Shown: positions 35,440-49,140, counted from the first letter of the stretch. The stretch is 64,000 nucleotides of DNA from Dendrocalamus latiflorus (GCA_017311315.1 CM029638.1:7250368-7314367); one strand, 5' to 3'. Notes: generated from the sequence alone by a model not told the origin. Program-made: numbers and translations.

Positions 35440-38400
35440 GCTTTTGTGGACGGTTTTTGGTTTTTGTTATAGTATCTAACTTTCAAACAGAGTATTATTC
35501 AAAACGGGTTCTACAAGTTAATTGTAGTATACGTTAAAAGCTCATCACATGTATCGGCTAAAATCGTATGCGAGTATCTCTATTTTAGTAATCTCTATCA
35601 CGATAGCTAAAATTCAAAAATTTCAGCCAAAATTCAAAAGTCACAGTCAGAAAGAACAGTCCCATGAGCTGCTAGAAGTTGAAGGCTGTGAGCTATGTCA
35701 CCATCAACTTGGCAGCGCTGCACACGGATTGTGAGGCCAACTCGATCTGAGGTGTATGAAATGGACGGGGCATGTGAAACAACCCAAAATTTTTTAAAAT
35801 TTTGAATTTTCTTGAATTTCTTTTGAATTCGATTTTCCTCTCCAATTTGGAAATTCCTTTGAGTTCCTGCCTTCCTCTTTTGGCTAGCTGTTTTCCCTTC
35901 TCTCCGGCGTCTTCCAAGAAGCCACCTCCCTCCTCTGCGCCATCCATCCACGTGGCTGCACATCCGTGCCCCGCCGCCGTTTACTCGCTTGCGCTGCAGC
36001 TCTTCCCTCTGTTCACACCAGACCTTGGCCAGCTCGGACCGCATGTTGCCTCTCTAGTGGCTGGTCGTCGCCTTGCCCAGGCCTCGCCTGCTCCTGGCCT
36101 CACCGACGGCACCCTCGCCACCTTCTCCCTTCCACGTGCCAGCACCACCTAGCCAGTGCTCCTGCTCCCACCGCCTTAGCACCCCTCTAAAGCCTCAGAG
36201 CCCCTTTGGATCACTTCGCAAGATTCCCAGAGACCCTCCATAGCACCCAATTGAGAGCAATTGCACTGACTCACTGTCGATGAACCTCTTCACGCCGGTG
36301 AGCCCCTCTTTGCAATCTCCTTTGTTTCTCAATAAAAAAATTCAATTACTTTTATCCTTAGCATTCTCAAAGCATCTTGATTACACTATCGAGCTCACCT
36401 TAGCACGAGCATAACTCTAGAGCACTGGTGGCGTGAGCCCTTGCCGGTGGGAGGGACCTCACTGTGGACAGCTCAACCTGAGCTATCCCAGCCTAAGCTG
36501 CTTCTGCCGATGAGTTCGCCTTGTCCCGTAGATGGTTAAAACCCTAGCATCCCGCCGGAACTCCACTGGAGCCACCTTGTGCCATACCCCGGCTCGTACC
36601 ACCTCGTCTCGCCGTTGGCCAAAATCGCCGCCCCTCAAGCCCGACCAACCTCGAAAATGGAACCTCATGACCCTAAGGAACCTGTAGACGTCTTCTGTTT
36701 TCGTGACGACCTTCACCGGTGCTCAATCGGTCGCCACCCCCGTTGCTCTGCTCTACTGTCTTGTGGCGCCAGGAGGTAGAAGAAGAGAGTAGAAGACGAT
36801 GATGTGGCTTAATCTCATCCGTCCACGCCGCCATCAGTGGTCCACATGCTTGCACCAGTTGGGCTGAATTGGCTGCACGATTTTGGGCCTAGCCCAGTAC
36901 TGTTGGTTGCTGTTCACAACGAAACCCGACCCATTACTGTGTGAACTGGTGTTGTAGCTACCCGATCCGCAGTGAATAGTATTAGACCCGTTACTGTTCA
37001 TCCAAAACCGTAAATTCACAAATACCTCCATTTTGTCAAATCAAGCCTCGATAAAATCTAAACTCACATTTTTCTAAAATTAATCCTCTACTTCCAAATT
37101 CCGTCTAGCACGTTTATAACCCTTTTGACCATCCCGAACCTATCTGGCCCAACTCTAACCCTGTCAGCCAACTCAAGCATTGTTGAACTCCAACCACCCA
37201 ACCCATTTACTTTTATGTCTTTTCTTGTTATTCAATTGCATTTTTGTTCCCAGCTTGCATTCTGCAAGGCAGGAACTTGTTTGACCTCATTTTGTACGCT
37301 AGTGAACGGACCAAGCGAGTTGGTCAACCGAAGGGCTGCAAAAGCAAATGAAGTAAGCTTGAAGCCGGTAGAGAAAATCGAGAACAATGGGAAGGAGGCA
37401 AGTCACATGTTTTTGATCATATTGAACCTGTATTTTGTTAATTATTTACTTATCAGTACTTCCATTACCTTTTATTTATGCGTTGATATTTTATGTACAA
37501 TAAATGTTTAGAATGACATGATATCTAGTTACATCCTTCCACTGAAAAAGTCTTATTTACTTTGATGGCGATATTCACCTTGACAAGATTTAGTAATGTT
37601 AAGTTTACTACTTAAATAACCATGGTAGTGTAGGAAACTCAACTATTTTATACTACTGTTTAACAGACTATTTTGCTGGTAATTTTGCAAAAGTGTTTCT
37701 TGGAAAATGATTATTATGAGAACCATGTGTTGGTTGGGTAATGCTGCCGTTGAGCAATGTGATTTGGTTTTAGAAACAGAAAATGTCTCAGAGTGAAGTG
37801 ACGGTAAAGCTCGGAGAAAGTAAGGATGACCTTATGCTAAGCAAAGAACATAGTGATCACCCAACCATAAGTTTTGACTTGACAAACTTGGTCTAGTAGC
37901 TGCTCAAATCGATTGAATCTCTACAGGAGTGAGAAGTGTTGGTATGGGAGGGGGTAAAACCATACTGAACAACGATAGATTCCTCTCAGGACGGGCAGAA
38001 GATATCTAGCCGAGTCGGCGGATACCTGGGTCTGAGTTGGAGATCTACCGGGTAGAGCCTATATAAAGAGATGAGCAATGAAACAGCCTTATTTTCTTAA
38101 CTCAGTCATGAGGGTTAAGAGATCTTGTGGATAAAGTTGGGCAACTCTACGGAGTAATCACAATGGTTACTCGAATACGCTGTGCTTCCGGTAAAAGAAG
38201 ATATGTTCAGTGGGTGATTCCAACAGCGAAGCATAAGTAGATTTGAAAAATGCTGAGGTCTGTTAATTAAGTCTTGAAACCCTAAATCCTTAAGTAGTTA
38301 TTATTCTTTTGTGTTTAAAAATATTTACAAACAAAACTGCATCCACATATCATAATGAAACAACTATATTCCCATCACTTGAGAATCCTGGCAAGTAGCT

Positions 38401-38750
38401 ATACATCATTTCTTCATATGATTTGCTGAGTACGGTTAATTGTACTCAATCTTGCGATATTACCACCACAACAAATACAAGAAGAAAAGAGGATGTTGCA
38501 CGTTTTCATGTTTGGGTTATGACCGCACTCAAGCGTTCATGTGGAGTTTTCTTTGGTTCTTTTAAATGTAAGTTAAATTTTGGGCTTGAACACCCATATT
38601 GTTGCTAAAGTTAACTGTTAGGTCATGTTTTAATCAAATTAACTTTTTAAAAATATTGATGAGTAGGTATAATACTTTTTCTATTTGTAACTGGACTTTT
38701 AAATTGTTACGGAAGGTTAGACGTCTTCATTCCTAAAAATAGGGGCGTTA
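35440..38750. other. Intergenic DNA, probable LTR-retrotransposon debris
   Basis: From about 35780 (aacaacccaaaattttttaaaatttt) there is a T-rich then GC-richer block to about 37100 that resembles a decayed LTR or leader. Frames of 60-130 codons are present but carry no recognisable domain. Around 38730-38755 the text ggggcgttac resembles an LTR end, next to Helitron copy 2. Confidence 0.35.
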
Positions 38751-39195
38751 CGGTATCCTACCGGACATACGAGCGGGCAGGGGGGGGGTTCCGCGCAGGA
38801 GAGCCCCCCCCACGTCAGCGCCGAGCGCTCCCTCGGCCGGCGCGTGGCGCCCGGATTCGCGTACGGCCGGGGGAGCCGATTTCCCTATGTTTTTTTGGAA
38901 ATTACGTACAGGTCCTTTTTCCTCGCGAACAGGTCCCTGCAAATTTTTTTACCCCTCCACTTTGCAGGATTGCACCCCGCGTTTTCCTAAATTACGTACG
39001 GGTCCTCGTTTATTTACATACAGACCCATTTATTCACGTACAGGTCCTCGATTTTTTACGGAAAGCACCTTTAGCTTTTTCGGAAATACACATTTGCCCT
39101 CGATTTTTTTTATAAAACTCACCACGAATTATCGCCTCTTTTACTTCGGTACACACGGTGGCTGGCGCGGCGTGTCGCCGCGCCTTTGAGGCTAG
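38751..39195 (+). mobile_element. Non-autonomous Helitron, copy 2
   Basis: The 3' end is GGCGCGGCGtgtCGCCGCGCC (39164-39184), then 7 nt, then CTAG (39192-39195) and a host T. The body matches copies 1 and 3, with aattacgtacaggtcc and cctcgcgaa motifs. The 5' boundary is approximate. Confidence 0.72.
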
Positions 39196-40175
39196 TTGAT
39201 ATTATCCCTCAACGACCTGTATCTCTCCAACAGGCAGCCTGATTGTTACATGGACTCCGGAGCAACCATGCATATGATGTCAGACGCCGGTACTCTCTCA
39301 CACTCCTCTCCTAGTTTTAGTTCTGCAAATTCAATTGTGGTTGGTAATGGTTCATCCATTCCGGTTACTCAGCATGATTCCACCTCCTTCCCTTCCAACA
39401 AAACACCTCTTCACTTGCAAAATGTCCTTGTTGTCCCTTCTATCATCAAAAATCTTGTTTATGTCTGTCGATCCACAACCGATAATAATGTGTCCATTGA
39501 ATTTGACCCTTATGGTTTCTCTACGAAGGATCTTCCATTCTGGACTGAGATTCTTCACTACAGTAGCTCCGGTGATCTCTACCCGCTTCGATCATCATCT
39601 AGTGCATCATCTCCTCATCGCACCTTGATAGTCTTCACTCCCTCCATTGATGTCTAGTATCAACGTCTTGCCATCTCGGTTTCCCCACAATGCGGCACTT
39701 CATTAGAGCTAAAATAATTCCATGTAATAGGTTGTCTACTCATATATGCCATGCTTGTTAGTTTGGACATCATGTTAGGCTTCCATTTTAGTCCTCAACA
39801 TGTTACTACCTGTCCATTTGAACTCATCCATTATGATCTCTGGACATCTCCTATGGCAAGTACATCTTGTTTCCAATATTATTTGATAGTGCATGATCTT
39901 TCTCTCACTACTTATGGACTTTTTCACTTTGTTGAAAATCGAATGCTCCTTCCACTCTCTTTTTCTCTCCATGCCCTCACACAAACCTAATTCTCTTTTT
40001 CTATCAAAGAACTCCAATATGACAATGGGTGTGAGTTTGACAACTATACTTGCCAACAACTCTTCCTCACTCGTGGCATTCAACTTCGCTTGTCCTATCC
40101 TTACACATCTCAACAAAATGGTAAGGCTGGACAAGCCATTCGAACTATCATTAACATGATGCGACCACATTTCGG
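39196..40175 (+). pseudogene. Degenerate Ty1/copia pol fragment
   Basis: Starts directly after Helitron copy 2. One open stretch (to 39657) contains the protease motif DSGAT (from 39253). At about 39735-39785 the pre-integrase metal site is readable (CHAC, then a stop, then FGHH). The integrase core start follows (DLWTSP) and, in another frame at 40020-40170, DNGCEFDN and QQNGKAGQAIR, where glycine stands in place of the catalytic glutamate. Stops and frameshifts show it is dead. No reverse transcriptase follows. Confidence 0.75.
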
Positions 40176-40179
40176 ACTC

Positions 40180-43140
40180 AGGTGATGACCCTAGCTAGTA
40201 CTCTCCGCGCATGGGTGCATTTTTTGGAACCTAGCGCGCATGCATGCGCTGGTATCAACATAGGTGTCAAACGGAAACACTTTCTGGAGTCCTTTTATTA
40301 GGTCGCGATACATTGCACAAAGGAGCAGCGATCATCGTCCATTGATCCGCAATGCATGTGGATAGGCATAGCCGTTTGTTCTAGTGGCTAATAATCGGTG
40401 TTGTGGACTAGTGTGTGTTGTGAATAGTTGGGGTTGGGGAAGAAAAATTCGATGCAAATGGCAAAAGACTAAGATGCTATTTAGTTAGGCTAAATTTTTA
40501 TGGTTTATGGCTGAATTTTTACTGTAACTGGCTAAAATTATATTGTAGCTGATGGTGACTTATTCGTCATACGTCTTTAACATTTCGAATTAGTCTCTTG
40601 ATATTTCTCCAAAGACCGAAGGTGTGGTACGCGCAACCCAATACTAACATGTGGTCGGAGATAATGATCTCATCGCCTTCAACTTGAAAGTGTGTGTACT
40701 TGTACGTGGACAGGACCGTTGGGTACTCATCACTACATCCACTGCTATCTAGCCCATGTATCCATTAATGTTTTTTTAACAAACCTGTATCCATCAATTT
40801 CTACACGAAAGCTGTGTAAAAGAATTGTTTCAGTAAATTGAGCACTGAGCTTAAAGCTTATGCTTTTAGCTTAAATTATATTGTTAGGAGTTTTAAATCT
40901 GCATACAACGAAAAGGTTAGTTATGGATAAATACTAAAACTATTCTTAAAGAGTTTTGATAAGAAAAAGAGATCTTATATTAATAGAGACTTCGTTCCCT
41001 TGGTGTTTTTCTTAATTATTCTTTAGTAATTTTATGTTAATTGGTTGTGTAGATTGGTTATTATTTCTTAACACGTTATCAACTAGAATCACTCTATAAA
41101 ATGTAAGATATGCAAACCACTAACCAATCTATTATGCATTGCAATCTAGTAGATCAATCTAGATTGAAATTGTATTTGTTACAATGCCATGATTAGATAA
41201 GTAGCGTTCTAGTTAATCCTAATCGCATATTGATCTATAAATTGTTCGCATGATTATTCATCTATATAATCTAGTAGATTAAATATCTAGGTTCTAGATC
41301 GAAATGCCTAGTTAGGTGAGAATCGAGATTGATTCGAGAGAAAAAAAATCTTGCAAATTGACACACATGGATTCGGCAAAGTCATCGACGGCCGCCTGAA
41401 GCTGTTGACTAACAAAAGTTCATCATGCTACCTGAAGCACAGTGTGAGTGAACCAATATAAGGTTTCAGAACTTCAAGAAGTTGTCGGCATATAATTTTG
41501 CCATTCATAAGCTCATTTACATGCTCAGGTTCTATAACTAGAAGGTTATAGACGCTGAGATGATAGACAAGATTTAGAGCACTTTCTACCCCACCCATAG
41601 GACGCTCCAACAGCAGTACCGTCAAGCCAAGTACAAGAAGTACTTGAAACTGATTACCACCCTTCTCGAGGCAGAGAATAATGATGAGTTGTTGATGAAG
41701 AACTATTAGACTAGCCCCACCTCATGACTATGTGGTTGTAGAAAAGCTTACGACCACCCTGTGAAACCTCTCACTTATCGATAAGGGGTATATTCAAATA
41801 ATATAATGACATAATAATTTGATGATTATCACATCCTCATCAATACTCCAATGTGAACCACATGAAAAAATTACGAGTATGTAGTTTTTAGTGTATTTTA
41901 TAAATACCTCATATACATAAAGAAAAAGGAGTATATCTAAAAAATATTCATACCATTTCTGAAAAATGTACACACTAGCTAGATGGTCTTATATACTCGT
42001 ATATTACACGTATATACTCTTTATTAAGCAAGATACTTGCTACGTTGTAAGATATGGTATAGGAAGTAACTACAGGAGTAGAAAAAAGGCTTATTACTTA
42101 TACACAAAAATGAACTGACGGTAAACGTTTTCCATTCATACATTGATAGCGTGCATGTCCTGTGCTTTTTTGTTTCCTGCGTTCCAAGTACGTAGGCCCT
42201 AAAGCAATTTGGTTTGTGTTGATTCAACTGGCTACTTTACTCGCTTATTAACCGGGCAGGACGCTGCTTAATTTGGTCAAGCGTCAGGGCGCAACGTGAT
42301 ATTTTTGCTGGGATGATGTTGATTAATTGTTGAATGTTGGTCACAGACACCAGATGTAAGCAACCACTGATCATACCATCTTGCGTACGTCCTAATCGTA
42401 CCGAAGACCTAATCTCCCATACCCCTAATAAAAAAAGACTTAATCTTCTATCTATTTCTTTGTTTTTTCTGCCCTTTTTTTTTCAGGAAAACCGGAAACC
42501 TAACCAAATCTATTCCCGTACGTGTAGATCTCGTTCGCTCTCCCTGCGGGCCCATTCAGCAATGACCGGAGAATGGACCGAATTTATTGCATTTTTCAGG
42601 CCTTCAGCATGTGATCATCTGAATCATCAATTTTTTCATCGTGCCTGGCTCAACAGTTAACAGGCAAGAGAAATCGGATGGTCATCTTAACTGTACCAGG
42701 CAAGAGAAATCGGATGGCTCTACTTCAAGTGGCTTCAGTTTTGAAATACGTCGGTTTCAAATTTTAAATCTTTTAGATTTTTTGTTTTTGTTTTTTATTT
42801 TATCTTTGCATTATCTGTAAAAGTATAATTGTGTTTTATTTTTTATTTTTTAATTAAATAACTTAGAAAAAACTAACAGTTGATACAGTGTAATTTTAGT
42901 TTACAGTATAATTTTAGTCAATAACTAAAAGTCGTAACCGAAAACCAGAAACTCCGGTTGGAGTGGCCCTAGTGACCAGCTATAAATGATCGATCTGAGT
43001 GTAGCAGCACTTGTAAAGTCCAACAGAAGGAAGATACGCACGTCGAATAAGAAATATAATCCCCCTTAATCCAGATAAACCACTTTAATGGTTAATGACC
43101 AATTTTGCTCGCAAAAGTGGAACATATACGCAAGATAAGA
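40180..43140. other. Intergenic DNA
   Basis: No gene supported. It contains a third copy of MITE family D (41836-42092) and weak copies of family B (about 40470-40570 and 42870-42960). Confidence 0.45.
41836..42092 (+). repeat. MITE family D, copy 3 (5' truncated)
   Basis: Shares atactccaatgtgaaccacatg, tagtttttagtgtatttta, aaaaggagtat and the end gtaactacaggagtaga with copies 1 and 2. Just upstream (41780-41825) is a segment shared with 58012-58060 (cgataag(g/a)ggtatattcaa). Confidence 0.65.
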
Positions 43141-43144
43141 TAAA

Positions 43145-43542
43145 CTAGCCTCATAGGCGCGGCGACACGCCGCGCCAGTCACCGTGTGTACCGAAGTAAA
43201 AGAGGCGATAATTTGCGAGGAGTTTTTTTAAAAAAATCGAGGGCACATACGTATTTTCGAGAAAGCTAAAGGGTTTTTCGAAAAAATCGAGGACTTGTAA
43301 GGACCTGTACGTAAGTAAATAAGGACCTATACGTAATTTCGGGAACCTGCGGGGCGCTATCCAAAATTTTTTAAGAAAAAACTTACAGGGACTTTTTCGC
43401 GAGGAAAAATGACATTTACGTAATTTCTGAAAAACTGGAGGAAATGACCTTCTCTGGCCGTACAGAAATCCCCCCGCCACGTGCCAGCCGGACGCGCGGG
43501 CAGGCGACGTGGCCACCGCGAGGAGGCCGGAACCCCCGGAAA
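43145..43542 (-). mobile_element. Non-autonomous Helitron, copy 3
   Basis: Minus-strand orientation. The terminal CTAG is at 43145-43148, with the hairpin GGCGCGGCGacaCGCCGCGCC at 43156-43176. The body is homologous to copies 1 and 2 (aattacgta, tttttcctcgcgaa). It is the shortest copy at 398 bp. Confidence 0.72.
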
Positions 43543-45050
43543 TGTTATGGTTATTATTTGGCCATGGCTCTTTTTTTGGACCCCATCTAGCTGTGTTGTG
43601 TCTTGCTCCCTCTACACGCCAATACATGCATAGAGCGCGTAATTATTCTTCTTTTCTTTGACAGTAAATGTGTACGTAGGTTTGACGTGCAATACGTGAA
43701 CATGTGTACACTAAATATTGCACTCGATTTATATTTGTCAAGTAGAGAAGATTAAGATAGTGCTCATTTAGATTTATAAGCTTAGGTTTCTAGCTTTTTT
43801 TGGTTTCGTAGCAACTAAAATTGATGTTATTTTTTAGTATAATTAGATTTTTAAAAAATAAAAAATAAATATTATCATAGACAATATAAAAGAATAAAAA
43901 ATATTAAAAATCTAAAAAACAAAAAAATGAAATTAAGAAGTTAGAAGTGAGACGCTAGTTGGAGCGGGGCTAATTCTTCCGGGAAGAAGACCGGCCGGCC
44001 GGTACCTAAAATACCAAACGTAATGCATGATGATTGATGACAGGACAGGCTAGCGAGTGGTTTTCAATATTTTTCCAAGACATGCATGCAAGCTCGCTGG
44101 CGTCCGTCGCTGCTACTTGAGTACTTGATTCAACTAAGCAGGCATGCATGCATATCGATCGATTTCATTCACTTGAATTTAATTAAGGAGGGGGTCCGAC
44201 CAAATTAACACTGTACGCACGTACTGGATTAACTGACTTAAAACGGCCGGACAGTGCCCATTTCGCATGCCCCATTTAACGATCGCGTGCGCCTCGCAGG
44301 CGCAGCCCCACTACTCGATCTGCCAGCTCTGCAAACCTCGTCTTGTTGGGCTCACCAACGTGTCAGTGCGCTGTTGGTCTGAAGAATCCGATGTGTCATT
44401 CTCTCATCGGTTGTTCCCAAATCCTAATTGCGGGCGCATACATAGAGTTCTTTTTAGGGACTGTTTAGTTGCTAGCCATATTTTACCAACAAAAATTACC
44501 ACACTTGCCTAAGTTGATGTGTTCAAATTTTTTGCCACACCTTAGCAAATCTAAGGGAATCTTGCCACACTTTTTTGAGTCATTGACGCGTGGGATCTAG
44601 TTTGCTGGAAGAGAATCTTGCCACAACTGTGGCTGCAACCAAACAGCTCCCAAAGTTGGTCAAACTTGCCTAACCTTAGACATGGTAAACTGTGACTGGC
44701 AACCAAACACCCCCTTAGTGCATAAATATAAAGTTGAAGTGGATTAACCGACCAAGGAGCAGAAGATTTGCACCGTAAGCACGCGTACAGCTTTTTTTTA
44801 GCCAAGCAGTAGTTTTGCGTTCATTTTAAGAAAAAGAGAGTAAAAACACCTATTCTAAGGGATACACCATAGACACAAAAGAGCTTCCGCTAGAGACATG
44901 TAGGAAATTTAAGGCTTACAACACCCATCCCAAAAAACACACCAAAGAACATTCTAAACAACAACAGTTACACTACCTCCTACACGCCAAGAGATCGAAG
45001 ACTACAACCAACTACACCACAAAAAAGAGCGACCGTGAAGGACAACAAGG
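43543..45050. other. Intergenic DNA
   Basis: AT-rich, with one Tourist-like MITE (44457-44715). No gene supported. Confidence 0.5.
44457..44715. mobile_element. Tourist-like MITE
   Basis: A 259-bp element with ends GGGACTGTTTAGTTGCTAGCCA and TGACTGGCAACCAAACACCCCC on the + strand, which pair as imperfect inverted repeats. TTA directly flanks it (44454-44456 and 44716-44718). Internal cttgccacac motifs recur. Confidence 0.82.
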
Positions 45051-45051
45051 A

Positions 45052-46600
45052 TTAAGCAACCGCCAAAGAAACACTAGCAATAAGGTCCCCAAGGTACCAT
45101 CTGAACACGCAAGTGACTCTAAGTGAAAACAACCCTTTTAATTGCCTCGTGTTGCCCTCTATCATATCTTCATGAAGCTCGCCATCCTTCCAAATAATAC
45201 CCAACTTCTTCAGCAGCTTTACCTTGGACTTTCTTGCTCTAGCTTTGGAAGTTGGACGGGCTGTCCTGTGTGGAGCGAACTCCAAAGATGATGGCTTAAA
45301 GTGCAAGCACTTCAACTTGGAAGAGGGATCCGACTTAGGCTTAGTGCCTGACGGTTACTCAAAAGTTTACTCCTCATGTTGAAGATCACCAGGCGGCTCA
45401 AGCTAGCCTCATACTTAGAAGAGCAATCGACCACCTCAATGCCGCTCCAAAAAAAATGACCTTGTCTAAAGCATGATCCTCGACAACCAAAGAGAGCACA
45501 AAATCAACATCCTCGATGGGAACCTTAGCTATGAAAGGGCACAAGATCTTCGGCGAGGAAGCATCCTTCTGGAGCTTTAAGCCATCTACGTGGGAATCCT
45601 CATCTTGTGACCGTGGCTTGCAAGGAACAACAGAAGACAAGGCCAACTCTACATGTTGATTTGTTGCTAGTGCTGCTACTGCACCCTCCAAAGGCAATGA
45701 AGCTTGGCCATCCATCTAGGATGAGGATTAGCAAGGGCATGCGGTGAATCAGATACTGTCCCACTGGCACCGAAGACCTCCACAGTGAGCACGTTGAGAG
45801 GGATGTGAAGCTTGTCACATACTACTTGAGCAACCCTCACTACAAATATCGAGGAGAAGAGTCCAACAAAAGACACAAGCACCAAACACTGTCTCGGGGG
45901 TGAGGCTTCTTTCTTTCCTAGGAGGGAACCAACCCACAGGCATGAACTCTTCTTGAGAGGAAGAAAGGAAACTTTGCAAGAGGTAGGAAGGGGTGGAGTG
46001 AAAGGCACTAGCGAAGGAGCAGTTGGTTGTGACAAGGGAGCATAATAGGGGCGACCACTCTGAGGACACTAGCGAGCAAAATGTCCAATACCCTAGCAAC
46101 GAAGACAATGGAAAGGCAGTTGAAACACCTTCTAAGAAGTCAGGAAGGTGGCTATGGAGACTTGGAGGCCGTCTTGTGCACCCGCAGAAGTTGCGAAGGA
46201 GGGACTGAAGCAACATTTCGACATCCCTACCTGCAAACTTGAATCCAACCATTTTCTGCACCCTCAGGAATTGCTCCACCCATGATGCTCATGGTGAAGT
46301 TGGCACAACAATGAAGAGGCCAGAGAAGGCGGCAATAGCCTCTCAGAACGAAGACAAGTAGGTGTAATCTTGGGCATTGGAGAACTCAAAATGAAGAAAG
46401 AGGATGGAAGCCTTTGCAGTTGCAGGACGATGGTTGTGGCTGCCATGGTGAAGAGGGGGGCCCAGAGATGATGGTTGTAGTGATGACTCTTGGGTGAAGA
46501 AGAGCAGTTGGGTAGCCTTGGGCACTGGCGACTAAATCCCAAAAGTCAGTGACGAATGACTCGATGACACCCTAGCGAGGCCCCTGATAACCATATTAAG
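45052..46600 (-). pseudogene. Degenerate DUF4283/zinc-knuckle (LINE ORF1-like) relic
   Basis: Read on minus, 46500-46300 gives FLHFEFSNAQDYTY, resembling the DUF4283 fold common in plant LINE ORF1 proteins. About 46115-46060 reads C-L-R-C-stop-G-I-G-H-F-A-R-stop-C, a CCHC zinc knuckle (C-x2-C-x4-H-x4-C) with two in-frame stops. The C-terminal piece (45315-45052) reads SKARARKSKVKLLKKLGI, a typical tail of this family. Frames shift several times. No endonuclease or reverse transcriptase follows. Family assignment is from memory of the motif order. Confidence 0.6.
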
Positions 46601-46609
46601 CGGTGAGGA

Positions 46610-47350
46610 AGGAGGGCCAGAGACGGTGGTGGTGGCCTTTCGGAGGTGAACACGAGCAATGGGGTGGCCTCGGGCGACGAAGGGACAAGGGCGGTAGTGG
46701 CGACTGGATCTAGCATCTTCGGGCTAGGGATTGCTGCTGGTGGTCAAATCTAGTGACAGTGGAGTGGGGATTGCCTGGATCTAGTGGTGGTGGGCGGTGG
46801 GGTGGTGTGGATGGTGGTGACATGACTCTAGATGGTAGAGAAGTGGATTAGGAGCTAGCAGGAGCATGAGGTGGAGAGAGGGAACAAGAAGGAGGCGATG
46901 GACATCGGTGCCGGTGGTGAGGGATCGAGCCCTACGTTGCCCCCTGGGGTCGCTAGTCGCCAGCTTGACATGTCTTTCTTGAACTAGTATCAATGCATAT
47001 TGCTAAAATACTCGTGTGCGTATAGCTTCTAAAAAAGAATATAAAATGAGGAGCATGAAATGGATTTATGGACTAAAAATGCATGGATTTTTCATGGGAT
47101 CTTAGAGTGATTTGATGGTATTGTTTGATTCTTCCACAGGAAGTGGCTGAGGTTGATCATGGATTATGCAAGGTTTTGACAAATTTGACGACACATTTTC
47201 CATTGTCGTATATATTTGCAACACGCAACAACTCGTATAGAAGAGCTAATTGAGAGACCATGTGAAGGTTAGAATATGTTTATGATGAACAATTGGAATT
47301 TTGGTTCAGTTGAATTTGAATTTTGCAAAAGTTTTAGAAAAATCATATTT
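46610..47350. other. Continuation of the ORF1-like relic and AT-rich flank
   Basis: 46610-46990 is G-rich on + with ggtggtgg repeats and continues the composition of the relic. No recognised domain. Confidence 0.4.
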
Positions 47351-47359
47351 TAAATTATG

Positions 47360-49140
47360 CTATCAGGGTTTAGACGGTCTAACCAACTGATGGCATGCGG
47401 TCTGACCGGCTGATGGGTGCTGGTTGGAAATAGGGCGAGCAGTCAGACTGGCCATAAATTTTGGAAAATTGAACACCAAACACTTGTGTAGACTTGTGTA
47501 GGGACGAGTTTGCAATAAGTGCCACTGAAATTGGAAGTTGGAGCTAAAACTAGATGGAGTTTAACTGAAATTCTAAAGAGAGTGTTTTCTAGTAATCTTA
47601 AGTGATCAAACTGACTAATGGCCGATGGTTTGACCGTCAGAAAGAGTGCGGTTAGACCAATGGATACAACTAGAGAACAGTAAAAATGGATTTTTGAGTG
47701 GGTTGAGTGTGTGCATGGCATGAGTGCTATTGATTAGTTGTGTGGTTCTGCATAATTCATGGTTTTGACTAATGTGAGTCAAGTAAATAGAACTTATGTT
47801 CAAGATGGTTGCTTGGTCTTTAGATGTGCAAGTGGCTTAGAGAACATTAGTTGCCAACGATAATAGACTGAGACTAGGCGAGGGAGCTGAGATCCGAGCG
47901 GTCATGTAAGTCAGGGTGAGGCTACGTGGCTCAAGAGGTAAGCACAGAGAAGACAAGGATCGTAAAGAGGCGCGTTAGTGCATGTGGTGTGCTAAGTGAT
48001 GAGGTCGATGCATGTAGAGACGATTTGAAGGAGATCGAATGCGTGAAGACGTAATGGCTAGTTATTGGGCACTACGGGCCATGTGTCAAAGCACGTGGAA
48101 ATTCTTTGAGGTGAAGGTGAAGACGAGGTTAAGGAAAGGTGCTCGAAAGCTTCATCGGGAGTATTTTGGTAGTTGGCTAAATACTAGGTTAGTATCTTGA
48201 TTTCATGCACAAAAGAGAAGTGGTTTAGATCAAGGAGAGCTGAAATTGCTAATTGGATCAATTGCTAAGGTGTTAGCGGGTTGAGTCTTATAAACGCTTT
48301 GAGAAGCTTGTATAAGTGTGTAAAACCTGTGTTAATAGGGCTAATGGGTTTCCTTGTTGTCTTAATAGGTTGGACCCATTAAAGTTGTTGTTGGTTATTA
48401 AAGGGGAGAAGATGAAGTGTTAAATCCAAGGATTCTATGTTTATTTTTTTCTACCACAATGTCTCCTTCTATGGTTGAGAGAGAACTTGAGAGAGAAAAG
48501 AGTGGTGCTTTGACTGCACCTTGTAATCATCCATGAGTATGTAAACTTCATTCTCAATCATATTCTTGTTTGCATTGTTGCTTGGATTTGCTTATTCTTG
48601 AGCTAGATTTGTGATTTTATGTTCATAAGAGTTCCAGCCTAAACTCTTGCATAAATTACCTTACTAAGACATGTGAGAATAGATCTAGAAGACCTCATGC
48701 CTTAGATCCTTATGTGCAAAAGTAATTTGAGTTTTAGGGTTTTTGGCGTTCTTGTGACCTAGATTCGATTCTCTTCAATTTAGTGAATCCAAGCCACGAA
48801 CCTTGTGATTTTTGATTGGTTTAGATTCTTAATACCTTGAACAAGTCTCATATAAAATCTGAAAGTGTCAAGATGATAATTAAGCAAGGTTTTGAAATTT
48901 AAGTTTTGTTTTGACAAACTTTCACGTCTTGTAGCAGGGGACTGGTTAGACTGACCCTAGACCTACAGTCAAACCGGCCATGGAACTGTTGTCAAACCGG
49001 CCCCACCAGTCAGACCAACCTTGTGCCTACGGTTAGAACGGTCATGGTGGTCTGACTGGCTTTAGGCAGAAGGTTGCTGATTTTGTTGGTTAAGATCTCT
49101 AACCTTATTTTGGGAAGTTTAGTTAGTGTAATCTAAACTT
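47360..49140 (-). repeat. Family F-related repeat in opposite orientation
   Basis: 48235-48400 read in reverse resembles 19960-20130 (a cgctaa motif, cccattaaccc-like and aataaaggcaacc-like text), and cggtctgaccgg motifs recur at 47395-47415 and 48950-49070 as they do at the end of the family F repeats. Divergence is high; the extent is approximate. Confidence 0.45.
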
